A model generated the notes under the pieces. The model did no database searches. It worked only from the letters and a program-made list of their open reading frames with translations, and was not told where the DNA came from. From Flaviramulus basaltis (GTDB taxonomy: Bacteria > Bacteroidota > Bacteroidia > Flavobacteriales > Flavobacteriaceae), in NCBI RefSeq assembly GCF_900114265.1, contig NZ_FPKV01000003.1, positions 372,001-436,000 of the forward strand: a stretch of DNA of 64,000 nt, given 5' to 3'. Positions 36,135 to 44,814 of the stretch are shown piece by piece (the stretch's first letter is position 1; the number at the start of each line of letters is the position of its first letter). Made by a program: the position numbers and the translations under genes.

Positions 36135-36788
36135 TATTTTATCCCAATTTGTTTTGTTTGCTCTAAATTCATAATCTCTATTGTGTTTCTTCTTTAATTC
36201 ATTTGCTTTCATTAGCAAATCAACAGTAATAGAACTCACATCTTCTTTTGTCAAAATAATAGACTGGTTTGAAATTTTATTATCGTACTCTAACTGAATA
36301 GATTTCAGTTCAGAGTCAAATTCAGAGTTTATAGTTGTGGTGGCAAATTGTATTAAGTTAGATAATAGAAATAAGTCATAGATTGTTCTAGGAGCATCAT
36401 AATCAGCAACGTTTTCTCCAAAAACGAACTCTCCATTTTTACCAATTCTGAGATTATGAGCTAATAACTCATTTCGCATATCTTTTAGGTTTTTCCACTC
36501 CCTGATTTTTGATATTAGAGGTTTGTTTATTGATTTTACAATTATTATTCTATCCTTAAACTCCGTTTCTGTTTTTATTCCAAAGAACTGGTCGTATTCA
36601 TCTAAGAATGAAACAGAATCTATAAGAGTCATATAAAAAAGTGAATTGAGAAGAGAAACATTCTTAGCAGATAATTCAGAAATTTTATACTTACTAAAAC
36701 CGAAATCAGTTATAAGTTCTGATCTATAATCAATATCTCTTGCAAATTTGGTAAGTATTTTGATACTTTCAATAGTCTTGATTTCTAA
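36132..36788 (-). pseudogene. HEPN-like accessory protein, start codon missing
   Basis: From the first ATG (36632) the gene encodes 166 residues, but the frame is open and protein-like upstream to a stop at 36789-36791 with no ATG, GTG or TTG. So the gene is 5'-damaged, uses a rare start, or truly begins at 36632. The sequence NLKDMRNELLAHN gives an RNxxxxH motif (Arg53, His59 from the ATG), as in HEPN ribonuclease-type domains. The rest is helical and I do not recognise a family. It lies between the boundary elements of module 1, with the stop codon inside the left element. Confidence 0.55.
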
Positions 36789-36792
36789 TTAC

Positions 36793-36873
36793 AGCCAACG
36801 ATTTGATATAAAATCGTTTTAATGTTTTATATAACGTTAAACGAAGTTAACTGAAAATTTTTATAAAGTCAAA
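36793..36873. repeat. Right boundary element of accessory module 1
   Basis: The element begins AGCCAAC (near complement of GTTAGCT at 36121) and contains the palindrome AACGATTTGATATAAAATCGTT (36797-36818, key halves AACGATTT and AAATCGTT). GTTAAACGAAGTTAAC at 36836-36851 and AAAGTCAA at 36865-36872 follow. It aligns over about 75 bases with 58644-58724. Confidence 0.72.
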
Positions 36874-36890
36874 TAAGATTTTTGATTAGA

Positions 36891-37550
36891 TTAATGCATA
36901 TTGTCCTTTAAAACCTCAGGCATTTTAGACTTAAACCTATTTAATCTTGGTATAGAAACATTTTGAATGTAAGAATTGTTTGGATGCAGTTTTTCATAAT
37001 CTTGATGGTAATCTTCAGCTACCCAAAATTTTTGAAAAGGATATACTTCGGCTGCAATTTCAGTATTAAGTTTTTTTGCTAATGCTTCTTTTTTCTTTAA
37101 AATGATTTGTTTTTGCTCCTCATTTTGATAAAAAATAATAGAACGGTATTGAGAACCTCTATCATTTCCTTGTCCGTTAACTTGTGTTACATTTTGGGAA
37201 GCAAAATATACATCAACTAAAGTTTCAAAACTTACCACTTTAGGATCGTATATAATTTCTACAGATTCAGCATGTCCTGTTCTGCCTGTATTATTAGCCT
37301 CATAAGTTGGATTTTTTGTATGACCACCAGAATATCCTGAAATAGATTCTTCAACACCTTTAACACTTTCATAAATAGCTTCAACACACCAAAAGCAACC
37401 ACTTGCGAAGTAGGCTCGTGCTTTTCCATTTTTTAGAGGCACTTCAACAGGCTCTGCATTTTCAACAGTTTGCAGACCATTATTGTTTTGCGCTTCATTT
37501 TTACAATTAAAAAGTAATGTTATAAGTAAAAGTGGAATGATTTTTTTCAT
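36891..37550 (-). CDS. msrA: Peptide methionine-S-sulfoxide reductase MsrA (lipoprotein)
   Basis: This 219-residue protein has a lipoprotein-type signal (LLFNC, Cys16) and so acts outside the cytoplasm. The catalytic motif GCFWC is at about residues 52-56, and GYSGGHTKNPTYE and GHAESVEIIYDP are the conserved MsrA blocks. It reduces methionine-S-sulfoxide in oxidised envelope proteins. It lies directly beside the right end of accessory module 1 and is intact. Confidence 0.95.
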   Translation of the reverse strand: MKKIIPLLLITLLFNCKNEAQNNNGLQTVENAEPVEVPLKNGKARAYFASGCFWCVEAIYESVKGVEESISGYSGGHTKNPTYEANNTGRTGHAESVEIIYDPKVVSFETLVDVYFASQNVTQVNGQGNDRGSQYRSIIFYQNEEQKQIILKKKEALAKKLNTEIAAEVYPFQKFWVAEDYHQDYEKLHPNNSYIQNVSIPRLNRFKSKMPEVLKDNMH

Positions 37551-37621
37551 CAGATTTTTATTTTTTAAGTAAGACGTATTAAAATAAGAAACCTTAATAG
37601 TAAATATGTGAAAATTTTCAT

Positions 37622-37655
37622 AAAAAAAAAAGCCTTCATTAACTTGAAGGCTTTT
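37622..37655 (-). terminator. Terminator after the zinc-ribbon-like gene
   Basis: A 7-bp stem GCCTTCA / TGAAGGC is extended by A and T tracts. On the minus strand it ends in a long T run, 22 bases after the gene at 37677. Confidence 0.85.
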
Positions 37656-37676
37656 AAATATATGTTTTAAAATGAA

Positions 37677-38456
37677 TTAAATTTTTGAAAACATTTTATC
37701 CATTTTTGCTTTTTGTTCTTCTGCTAAAGCAGCATCAACTAAAATTCTACCACTATGCTCATCAGTAATAACTTTTTTGCGAGATGCAATTTCTACTTGC
37801 ACTTGAGGAGGAATAGTAAAGAAAGATCCACCAGCGGCACCTCTTTCAATTGCTACAACAGCTAAACCGTTTTTAACGTTTCTTCTAATTCTGCTATATG
37901 CAGCAACTAAACGTTCTTCGATTTGCTCTTTGTATTCTTCAGATTTATTAATTAAAGCTTGCTCTTCTTTTTCAGTTTCAGCTAAAATTGCATCAAGTTC
38001 ACTTTTTTTGTGTTTTAGGTGATTCTCACGCTCTTTTAAACGCTCTTTAGTTTCAGAAATCACTTCTTTTTTCTGCTCTATTTGAACTTTAAATTCCTTA
38101 ATGTGCTTTTCAGCTAGCTCAATTTCAAGCTCTTGAAATTCAACTTCTTTAGTTAAAGAATTGTATTCTCTGTTATTTCTAACATTTTTTTGTTGCTCGC
38201 TATACTTTTTAATTAAAGCTTTAGATTCTTCAATTAAATTTTTCTTTCCGGTAATATCGTCATCTATTACTCCTAGATTTGCAACAAGTTTTTCTAGTCT
38301 AATGCTTAATCCAGCAACTTCATCTTCTAAATCACGCACTTCTAGAGGAAGTTCTCCACGAACATTTCTTATTTCATCAATACGAGAATCGATGAGTTGT
38401 AAATCGTAAAGCGCTCTTAAACGTTCTTCTACAGTTGCTTCTTTCTTTTTAGCCAT
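37677..38456 (-). CDS. Coiled-coil CdsZ/zinc-ribbon family protein lacking the zinc cysteines
   Basis: This 259-residue protein is mostly a long coiled coil (about 20-195), followed by the C-terminal block of the C4-type zinc-ribbon family: GGSFFTIPPQVQVEIASRK and DEHSGRILVD. In that family these positions normally hold two CxxC pairs; here all four Cys are replaced, so zinc binding is not expected. The protein is otherwise well formed, which suggests the loss is tolerated. It lies 3 bases after the Nif3-like gene, a pairing common in bacteria. Function unknown, possibly linked to RNA or nucleotide binding. Confidence 0.87.
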   Translation of the reverse strand: MAKKKEATVEERLRALYDLQLIDSRIDEIRNVRGELPLEVRDLEDEVAGLSIRLEKLVANLGVIDDDITGKKNLIEESKALIKKYSEQQKNVRNNREYNSLTKEVEFQELEIELAEKHIKEFKVQIEQKKEVISETKERLKERENHLKHKKSELDAILAETEKEEQALINKSEEYKEQIEERLVAAYSRIRRNVKNGLAVVAIERGAAGGSFFTIPPQVQVEIASRKKVITDEHSGRILVDAALAEEQKAKMDKMFSKI

Positions 38457-38459
38457 ATT

Positions 38460-39554
38460 TTAAAAATACTTAACAGGATTGGTATTTATCTTTGATAAAA
38501 TGATTGCAAAATTAGTAATTTTTTTTGTAAGATATGCTACTAAAAGATTTTTTGTGAACTGCTCACTTTCATAATGTCCAATATCAGCTAAAAGTATGCT
38601 GTTTTCAGCAGTAAAAAAATCATGATATTTTAAATCTGCAGTTATATAAGCATCAGCACCAGATGATTTAGCAGCTTGAATTGCAAAACTACCAGAACCT
38701 CCTAAAACAGCAACTTTTTTTATTTTCTTGTTTAAAAAAGACGAATGCCTAATGCATTCTGTGTTCATTTTGGATTTTATGTGACTTAGGAAACGAGATT
38801 CGTCCATTGGTTTTTCTAATTCGCCAACCATTCCCATTCCAATATTTTGATTTTTATTCTCTAAAGTAGTTATTTCATAAGCAACTTCTTCATAAGAGTG
38901 TGTTTTAAAAAGTGTTTGTAATACTTGAGTCTCTATATGTTTTGCGTAAGTAATAGTGATTTTTGTTTCTTCTTCTGTATGAATAGTACCTTTTTTTCCT
39001 TTTGTAGGGTTAGAATTTTCATTGCCATTAAAAGTGCCTAAGCCTTCTACATTAAAACTACAATCGTTATAATTTCCAATGCTACCAGCGCCTACTTTGA
39101 ACAATGAGTTTCTCAATGCTTCAGCTTCATTTGTTGGTACATAAGTAGTTAGTTTTTTTATAGTTTGACTTTGTGGGATTAAAATACGGTTATTTGTTAA
39201 TTCTAACTGATTACAAATCATGCTATTTACACCTTGAAAAGCATTATCTAGAGCAGTATGTATGCTATAAATAGCTATGTCGTGTTTTATAGCTTTTGTA
39301 ACAACACGTTCTACATAATTTTTACCGGTAATTTTTTTTAAACCTTTAAAAATAATAGGGTGGAAGCTAACAATAAGATTGCAATTTGTAGAAATGGCCT
39401 CGTCTACAACAGCTTCAAGCGTATCTAAAGTGACTAGGATACCAGTGATTTTGATGTTTTTATCTCCAACTAAAAGCCCAACATTATCAAAATCTTCGGC
39501 ATAGTCTAGTGGTGCAAGTTCTTCTAAATGATTTATGACGTCTTGAACAATCAT
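38460..39554 (-). CDS. Nif3-like dinuclear metal centre protein
   Basis: This 364-residue protein belongs to the NIF3/YbgI family. The two conserved halves flank an inserted domain of about 120 residues typical of the long Bacteroidota and Firmicutes form. Metal ligands are visible in VSFHPIIF, SIHTALDNA and the C-terminal DIGHYESE. Members have been annotated as GTP cyclohydrolase I type 2, but the true activity is unclear. It is translated just before the coiled-coil gene. Confidence 0.92.
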   Translation of the reverse strand: MIVQDVINHLEELAPLDYAEDFDNVGLLVGDKNIKITGILVTLDTLEAVVDEAISTNCNLIVSFHPIIFKGLKKITGKNYVERVVTKAIKHDIAIYSIHTALDNAFQGVNSMICNQLELTNNRILIPQSQTIKKLTTYVPTNEAEALRNSLFKVGAGSIGNYNDCSFNVEGLGTFNGNENSNPTKGKKGTIHTEEETKITITYAKHIETQVLQTLFKTHSYEEVAYEITTLENKNQNIGMGMVGELEKPMDESRFLSHIKSKMNTECIRHSSFLNKKIKKVAVLGGSGSFAIQAAKSSGADAYITADLKYHDFFTAENSILLADIGHYESEQFTKNLLVAYLTKKITNFAIILSKINTNPVKYF

Positions 39555-39607
39555 TTTATTTTTATCTATAGGTTTAAAACAAATATAAATATTATATTTT
39601 CGTTGTA

Positions 39608-40612
39608 ATGAAAATATTGAGATACATATTATTTCCTGTAATGCCTATTTATTTTCTAGTCACTTGGTTGAGAAATAAATTATATGATTTAGATATTAAA
39701 AAATCTGTTTCATATAATTTCCCAGTTATTTGTGTTGGCAATTTAAGTGCTGGAGGAACAGGTAAAACGCCAATGATAGAATATTTAATTAGTCTTTTAA
39801 AAGATGATTATAAGGTGGCGACATTAAGTAGAGGTTATAAAAGAAAAACCCAGGGTTTCCAACTAGCAAATGAAACTTCCACATCAGAATCTATAGGTGA
39901 TGAACCCTTTCAATTTTATAATAAGTATAAGAAGGATATTGATGTTGCTGTAGATGCAGATAGACAAAACGGAATTGAAGAGTTAGTAAGCTTAGAGCAA
40001 GTACCAGATGTTATATTACTCGATGATGCATTTCAGCATAGAAAAGTTAAAGCTGGATTTAATATTTTACTAACAACTTATAGTAATCCATATTTTAATG
40101 ATATGGTTTTGCCTACAGGTAATTTAAGAGAACCTAAAATTGGTGCAAAAAGGGCAAATATTATTATTGTTACAAAATGTCCTGAAGGTTTAAGTGAAGC
40201 AGAAAAGAAAGCTATTTTAAATAAAATAAATCCTGAAAACTATCAGCATGTTTTTTTTAGTACAATAGCTTATTCTGATACTATAATTTCAGATGATTTA
40301 ATAAAAAGTATTGATAATTTAAAAACGTTCACTTTGGTTACAGGTATTGCTAATGCAAGTCCATTAGTTACGTTTTTAAAGAGTAAAAATTTGAAATTTG
40401 AACATTTAAATTTTAAAGATCATTATAATTTTTCGACTAAAGATTTAGCAGAGCTTGATAAAAAAGAGTTAATAATAACAACCGAAAAAGATTTTATGCG
40501 ATTAAAACAGTATGAATCATTAAAAAAGAAGTTATTTTATTTGCCTATAACAGTTAAAATAAATGATAAAAATAAGTTTGATAAACTCATTAAAGCTTTT
40601 ATTAAGCACTAG
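39608..40612 (+). CDS. lpxK: Tetraacyldisaccharide 4'-kinase
   Basis: This 334-residue inner-membrane enzyme phosphorylates the lipid A disaccharide precursor. An N-terminal membrane helix (about 1-22) precedes the P-loop VGNLSAGGTGKTPM. DVILLDDAFQHRKVK is the conserved catalytic block. The presence of lpxK shows the cell makes lipid A. It converges with the hybrid kinase gene, overlapping by 11 bases. Confidence 0.96.
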   Translation: MKILRYILFPVMPIYFLVTWLRNKLYDLDIKKSVSYNFPVICVGNLSAGGTGKTPMIEYLISLLKDDYKVATLSRGYKRKTQGFQLANETSTSESIGDEPFQFYNKYKKDIDVAVDADRQNGIEELVSLEQVPDVILLDDAFQHRKVKAGFNILLTTYSNPYFNDMVLPTGNLREPKIGAKRANIIIVTKCPEGLSEAEKKAILNKINPENYQHVFFSTIAYSDTIISDDLIKSIDNLKTFTLVTGIANASPLVTFLKSKNLKFEHLNFKDHYNFSTKDLAELDKKELIITTEKDFMRLKQYESLKKKLFYLPITVKINDKNKFDKLIKAFIKH

Positions 40613-42839
40613 CAGTAGAGCCTTTTTTCCCTGCTAAAGCATTGTAAAGTTTTTTCTCAAACTCTTCTTGTTTAAAGGGCTTTGGTATAATATCTGTAAA
40701 ACCAGCTTCTTCAAATTCATGCATTTTATCTTCAATAGTTACAGCTGTAAGCGCAAAAATGGTAAGTTCTTTATCAAATGATCTAACAATTTTTGTAGCT
40801 TCAATACCGCTAATTCCCGGCATATGTATATCCATTAAAATAATATCGTATTTATTATTTTTTATCATATCTACAGCATCTTCACCGTTATCAACTATAT
40901 CGCATTGAAGATCCATTTTAGTTAAAATCTTTTTGGTAATCATTTGGTTGATTTTATTATCTTCAACAACCAAAATTTTAACATTGGTTAAATCAACTTC
41001 GCTAGTGTTACCCTCAAAATATGTGACCTTATTTTCTGTGGTCTCTTTAACCGAAGTGTATTCTAATGGTATTTCAAAATAAAAAGTTGTTCCTTTTCCT
41101 AATTCGCTTTTCACGTAAATTTTTCCATTTAAAATTTCAATTAAACCTTTAACAATAGAGAGTCCTAAACCTGTGCCACCATATTTACGGTTAATTTGTA
41201 TAGAGCCTTGTGAAAAACTTTCAAACATATGATCTTGTTTTTCTTGGCTAATACCAATACCATTATCTTCTACTTCAAAGCGTAATGTATATATTCTATC
41301 TTTTTCTTCAATTTTATAAATACGAATCCAAATATCACCATCTTTAGTAAACTTAATAGAGTTCCCTATAAGGTTAATAAGAATTTGAGAAATTTTTAAC
41401 TGATCTGCAATATAGTTCTCAGGCAAATCTTTGTCGTATTCAAAATGAATATTAATATTATTGTCTTGCGCAGAGTTGTTTAATGCTAAAACAATGTTGT
41501 TGATTTTCTTTTTTAAGTTAAATGATTCTGGTTCAACATCTACCTTATTAGCTTCAATTTTATTTATTTGAAGAATATCGTTTATGAATGTTAAAAGATA
41601 GTCTCCAGAAAATTTTAGTGATTTTAAGTGTTGAATTTGTTCAGGTTTTGGGTTTTCATCCAACAACATATTACTTAAACCGGTAACCGCATATAATGGT
41701 GTTCGTAGCTCATGTGTTACTGTTGATAAGAAATTAGCCTTTGTTTTTGATGCTAGCTCAGCTTTCTCTTTGGCAATTATGAGTTCAGAATTTTTCTTGT
41801 GAAGCATATTGTTTGTCTTCAACCTTATATTGTTGTTTTTGTAAAGAGATAATGTTAAAAGAGACAGAATAGTAATTAATGCAACACTTAAAATTGATAT
41901 TAAAGTGCCTAAACTGTTATCAGATTCAGATTGCTTTAATTTTTCAGAAACTTCTTCTAGCTCATGATGAACATCTGCTAACTTGCTTTGTGTTTCTTGT
42001 TCTTTTGAAGAGTTAAATTGAGTTAAATTTCTAATAGAATCTGAAAGTTTTACATGCTCACTTAAAAAATTTCTTGATAGCTTATAGTTTTCAACTTCAT
42101 TATATAAATCACTTAAAATTAAATATCCTTCGTTAAGAATATTAGTGAATTTATTTTCTTTAGCCATTTGTAAACCTTCAATAGTATAAGCTATTGCTTT
42201 TTCATTATCACCTAATTTATTGTAAACAATACCATGATTAATAAGGGCTTCACTATGTGTTTTTGTTAAATCTATTTTTTTGGATAATGCCAAAGCTTGT
42301 TCAATAATAGTCCTAGCTTTTCTATAGTTTTTTAAAAGCATATAGGTTTTTCCTTCACTTAAAAGTGTTTCAGCTAAATCCTCATCTAAATCTTCTTCCT
42401 CAAATTTTGTTTTTGCTGCTGTGTAAGAATCGAGCGCTTGATAATAATCTTTTTTAACAAAGTAAACATCTCCAAAAATTTTATAAGATTTACCTAAGTT
42501 AGCGTTATCGTTTGTAATGCGTTGAACTTCTATGGCTTTGTTGAGCGATTTTATAGCTTTATCTTCTTCTCCAATGACAAGCTGTAATCGTCCTTTTATA
42601 GCATAAATAAGACCTATACTTTTTTTGTTATCTGCTTTTTCAGCTAAAACGAGTGCTTCATCTAGGTTTAATTGAGCTTTGTAGTAATTGTAATTATCTA
42701 AATGTTCTTTAGCTTGTTGAATTCTATAACTAATATTATTTTGTGCTAATTCAGGGTCGTTTTCGATTGTTTTTTGCGAATACACACCAATGCTGAAAAG
42801 CATTATTATTATATATATGTAGTTTTTAACTTGGGACAT
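40602..42839 (-). CDS. TPR-containing hybrid histidine kinase
   Basis: The ATG at 42839 gives about 745 residues with a signal peptide (NYIYIIIMLFSIGVYSQ). A TTG seven codons upstream is part of a TATATTTG box and is rejected. TPR repeats (about 40-270) are followed by a coiled coil, a membrane helix (about 312-333) and HisKA with His376 (TVTHELRTPL). The ATPase domain has LIGNSIKFT and GTGLGLSI, and the receiver domain has ILMDIHMP. It is a close paralogue of the kinase at 23556. The downstream target is unknown. Confidence 0.92.
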   Translation of the reverse strand: MSQVKNYIYIIIMLFSIGVYSQKTIENDPELAQNNISYRIQQAKEHLDNYNYYKAQLNLDEALVLAEKADNKKSIGLIYAIKGRLQLVIGEEDKAIKSLNKAIEVQRITNDNANLGKSYKIFGDVYFVKKDYYQALDSYTAAKTKFEEEDLDEDLAETLLSEGKTYMLLKNYRKARTIIEQALALSKKIDLTKTHSEALINHGIVYNKLGDNEKAIAYTIEGLQMAKENKFTNILNEGYLILSDLYNEVENYKLSRNFLSEHVKLSDSIRNLTQFNSSKEQETQSKLADVHHELEEVSEKLKQSESDNSLGTLISILSVALITILSLLTLSLYKNNNIRLKTNNMLHKKNSELIIAKEKAELASKTKANFLSTVTHELRTPLYAVTGLSNMLLDENPKPEQIQHLKSLKFSGDYLLTFINDILQINKIEANKVDVEPESFNLKKKINNIVLALNNSAQDNNINIHFEYDKDLPENYIADQLKISQILINLIGNSIKFTKDGDIWIRIYKIEEKDRIYTLRFEVEDNGIGISQEKQDHMFESFSQGSIQINRKYGGTGLGLSIVKGLIEILNGKIYVKSELGKGTTFYFEIPLEYTSVKETTENKVTYFEGNTSEVDLTNVKILVVEDNKINQMITKKILTKMDLQCDIVDNGEDAVDMIKNNKYDIILMDIHMPGISGIEATKIVRSFDKELTIFALTAVTIEDKMHEFEEAGFTDIIPKPFKQEEFEKKLYNALAGKKGSTASA

Positions 42840-42857
42840 AATATTTAATATTACAGA

Positions 42858-42865
42858 CAAATATA
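42858..42865 (-). promoter_or_regulatory. Candidate -7 box for the hybrid kinase gene
   Basis: TATATTTG on the minus strand ends 18 bases before the ATG at 42839. No clear -33 box is seen, and the box lies at the 3' end of gap. Confidence 0.4.
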
Positions 42866-42866
42866 A

Positions 42867-43883
42867 TTATTTTATCGATAAAACGCTTTTTTTTCTCGAT
42901 AAATTACATATTAGATCAATTATTCTTTTAGAATAGCCTGTTTCATTATCATACCAACCAATTATTTTTACCATATTTCCTATTACAGAGGTCATTTGTG
43001 AGTCAAAAATACAAGAATGTGGGTTTCCAACAATGTCAATAGACACAATGGGATCTTCAGTATATTCAAGAATACTTTTATAGTTATTATTTGAAGCTTC
43101 TTTAAATGCATTATTAATATCATTAATAGAAACTGTTCTTTTTACATTAAAAGTAATATCTGTTAATGAGCCGTTTATAACAGGTACTCTAATACCGCAA
43201 CCACCAATAACATCAGATAATTCTGGGAAAATTTTAGTTAGTGCTTTTGCTGCACCAGTTGTTGTTGGCACAATAGATTGACTTGCAGCTCTTGATCGTC
43301 TTAAATCTCTGTGAGGTTGATCGTGCAAACTTTGATCTGTGGTATAAGAATGCACAGTTGTAATGTAAGCTTGGTTAATACCACAAAGTTTATTTATAAT
43401 ATCAATCATCGGTGCTGCATTATTTGTAGTACACGATGCGTTTGAAATAATGGTTTCTGTTCCATCAATAGAATCATCATTTACTCCTAAAACAATGGTT
43501 TTTATATCATCTTCTAAAGGAGGAACACTTAAAACAACTTGTTTTGCTCCATTTATGATATGATATTGTAATTCTGAACTTGTTTTAAATTTTCCTGTAG
43601 ACTCTATGACAAAATCAACATTATATGGATTCCAATTAATGTCTTTTGGGTGTTTTTTATTTGATAGAGGTATATTTTGATTATTTATTATAATATGATT
43701 TGCATCATGCGATATATCTCCTTGAAAAACACCATGAACACTATCATATTTTAATAAATGACTAAGGGTTTTAGTATCTGCTAAATCATTAATGGCAACA
43801 ACACGAATATCTTTATAGTCTTGTAGTAACCTAAAAACACGTCTGCCAATTCTACCAAAACCATTGATAGCAATATTAATCAT
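42867..43883 (-). CDS. gap: Type I glyceraldehyde-3-phosphate dehydrogenase
   Basis: This 338-residue NAD-dependent enzyme interconverts glyceraldehyde-3-phosphate and 1,3-bisphosphoglycerate. INGFGRIGRR binds NAD, Cys151 (NASCTTNN) is the nucleophile, and the His is in TTVHSYTTDQ. The second cysteine of the common SCTTNC motif is Asn here. The sequence is more divergent than a typical glycolytic Gap, so it may be a second isoform. It lies 2 bases after lipA, an unusual pairing. Confidence 0.92.
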   Translation of the reverse strand: MINIAINGFGRIGRRVFRLLQDYKDIRVVAINDLADTKTLSHLLKYDSVHGVFQGDISHDANHIIINNQNIPLSNKKHPKDINWNPYNVDFVIESTGKFKTSSELQYHIINGAKQVVLSVPPLEDDIKTIVLGVNDDSIDGTETIISNASCTTNNAAPMIDIINKLCGINQAYITTVHSYTTDQSLHDQPHRDLRRSRAASQSIVPTTTGAAKALTKIFPELSDVIGGCGIRVPVINGSLTDITFNVKRTVSINDINNAFKEASNNNYKSILEYTEDPIVSIDIVGNPHSCIFDSQMTSVIGNMVKIIGWYDNETGYSKRIIDLICNLSRKKSVLSIK

Positions 43884-43885
43884 AA

Positions 43886-44770
43886 TTAATTAATATGTTT
43901 TTGAGCACGATAAGAAGATCTTACTAAAGCACTACTTTCTACATGACGAAAACCTAAATCTAAACCAATTTCTTCGTACTCTTTAAATTGATCTGGATTT
44001 ATAAATTGCTTAACTGGTAAGTGTTTTTTACTAGGTTGTAAGTATTGACCAATGGTAACAACATCTACATTATTAGCTTTCAAATCATGAAGTGTTTCAA
44101 TAACTTCTTCTCGGGTTTCACCTAAACCAAGCATAATTCCAGATTTTGTTCTACGCTGCCCTTGTTGTTTTAAATATTTTAAAACACCCATACTTCTGTC
44201 ATATTGAGCTTGAATACGAACTTCACGTGTTAAACGACGTACGGTTTCAATATTATGTGAGACAACCTCAGGAGCAACATCAATAATTCTATCTATATGT
44301 TGCTCTATACCTTGAAAATCTGGAATTAAGGTTTCAAGTGTGGTTTCAGGATTCATTCTTCTAACTGATTTTACAGTTTCAGACCACATAATGCTTCCCA
44401 TATCTTTTAAATCATCTCTATCAACACTTGTTAAAACCGCGTGTTTAATTTTCATGATTTTTATAGAACGCGCTACTTTTTCTGGTTCATCCCAATCTAC
44501 AGTTTCAGGCCTTCCGGTTTTTACGCCACAAAATCCACAAGAACGTGTACAAACATTCCCTAAAATCATAAAGGTCGCAGTTCCTTCTCCCCAACATTCG
44601 CCCATATTAGGGCAGCTTCCAGAAGTACAAATGGTATTCAGTTTATATTTATCAACTAAACCTCTAAGTTCAGTATATTTTTTACCTGTTGGAAGTTTAA
44701 CTCGAAGCCATTTTGGTTTTGGTAAACGTTCTGGTAAAATATTTGAAGCAGTTTCGGTGTTCATGTTCAT
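43886..44770 (-). CDS. lipA: Lipoyl synthase
   Basis: This 294-residue radical SAM enzyme inserts two sulfurs into octanoyl groups to make lipoate. The auxiliary cluster ligands are Cys48, Cys53 and Cys59; the radical SAM cluster ligands are Cys74, Cys78 and Cys81. The C-terminal RSSYRA motif that completes the auxiliary cluster is present. A second ATG two codons in is possible. It heads a short run with gap. Confidence 0.97.
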   Translation of the reverse strand: MNMNTETASNILPERLPKPKWLRVKLPTGKKYTELRGLVDKYKLNTICTSGSCPNMGECWGEGTATFMILGNVCTRSCGFCGVKTGRPETVDWDEPEKVARSIKIMKIKHAVLTSVDRDDLKDMGSIMWSETVKSVRRMNPETTLETLIPDFQGIEQHIDRIIDVAPEVVSHNIETVRRLTREVRIQAQYDRSMGVLKYLKQQGQRRTKSGIMLGLGETREEVIETLHDLKANNVDVVTIGQYLQPSKKHLPVKQFINPDQFKEYEEIGLDLGFRHVESSALVRSSYRAQKHIN

Positions 44771-44783
44771 TTAAATAAGGTTA

Positions 44784-44791
44784 CAAAGATA
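44784..44791 (-). promoter_or_regulatory. Candidate -7 box for lipA
   Basis: TATCTTTG on the minus strand ends 13 bases before the lipA ATG. The -33 position holds only TTAT-like sequence. Confidence 0.4.
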
Positions 44792-44814
44792 CAAAGTATT
44801 CTTTTAAATAATCT

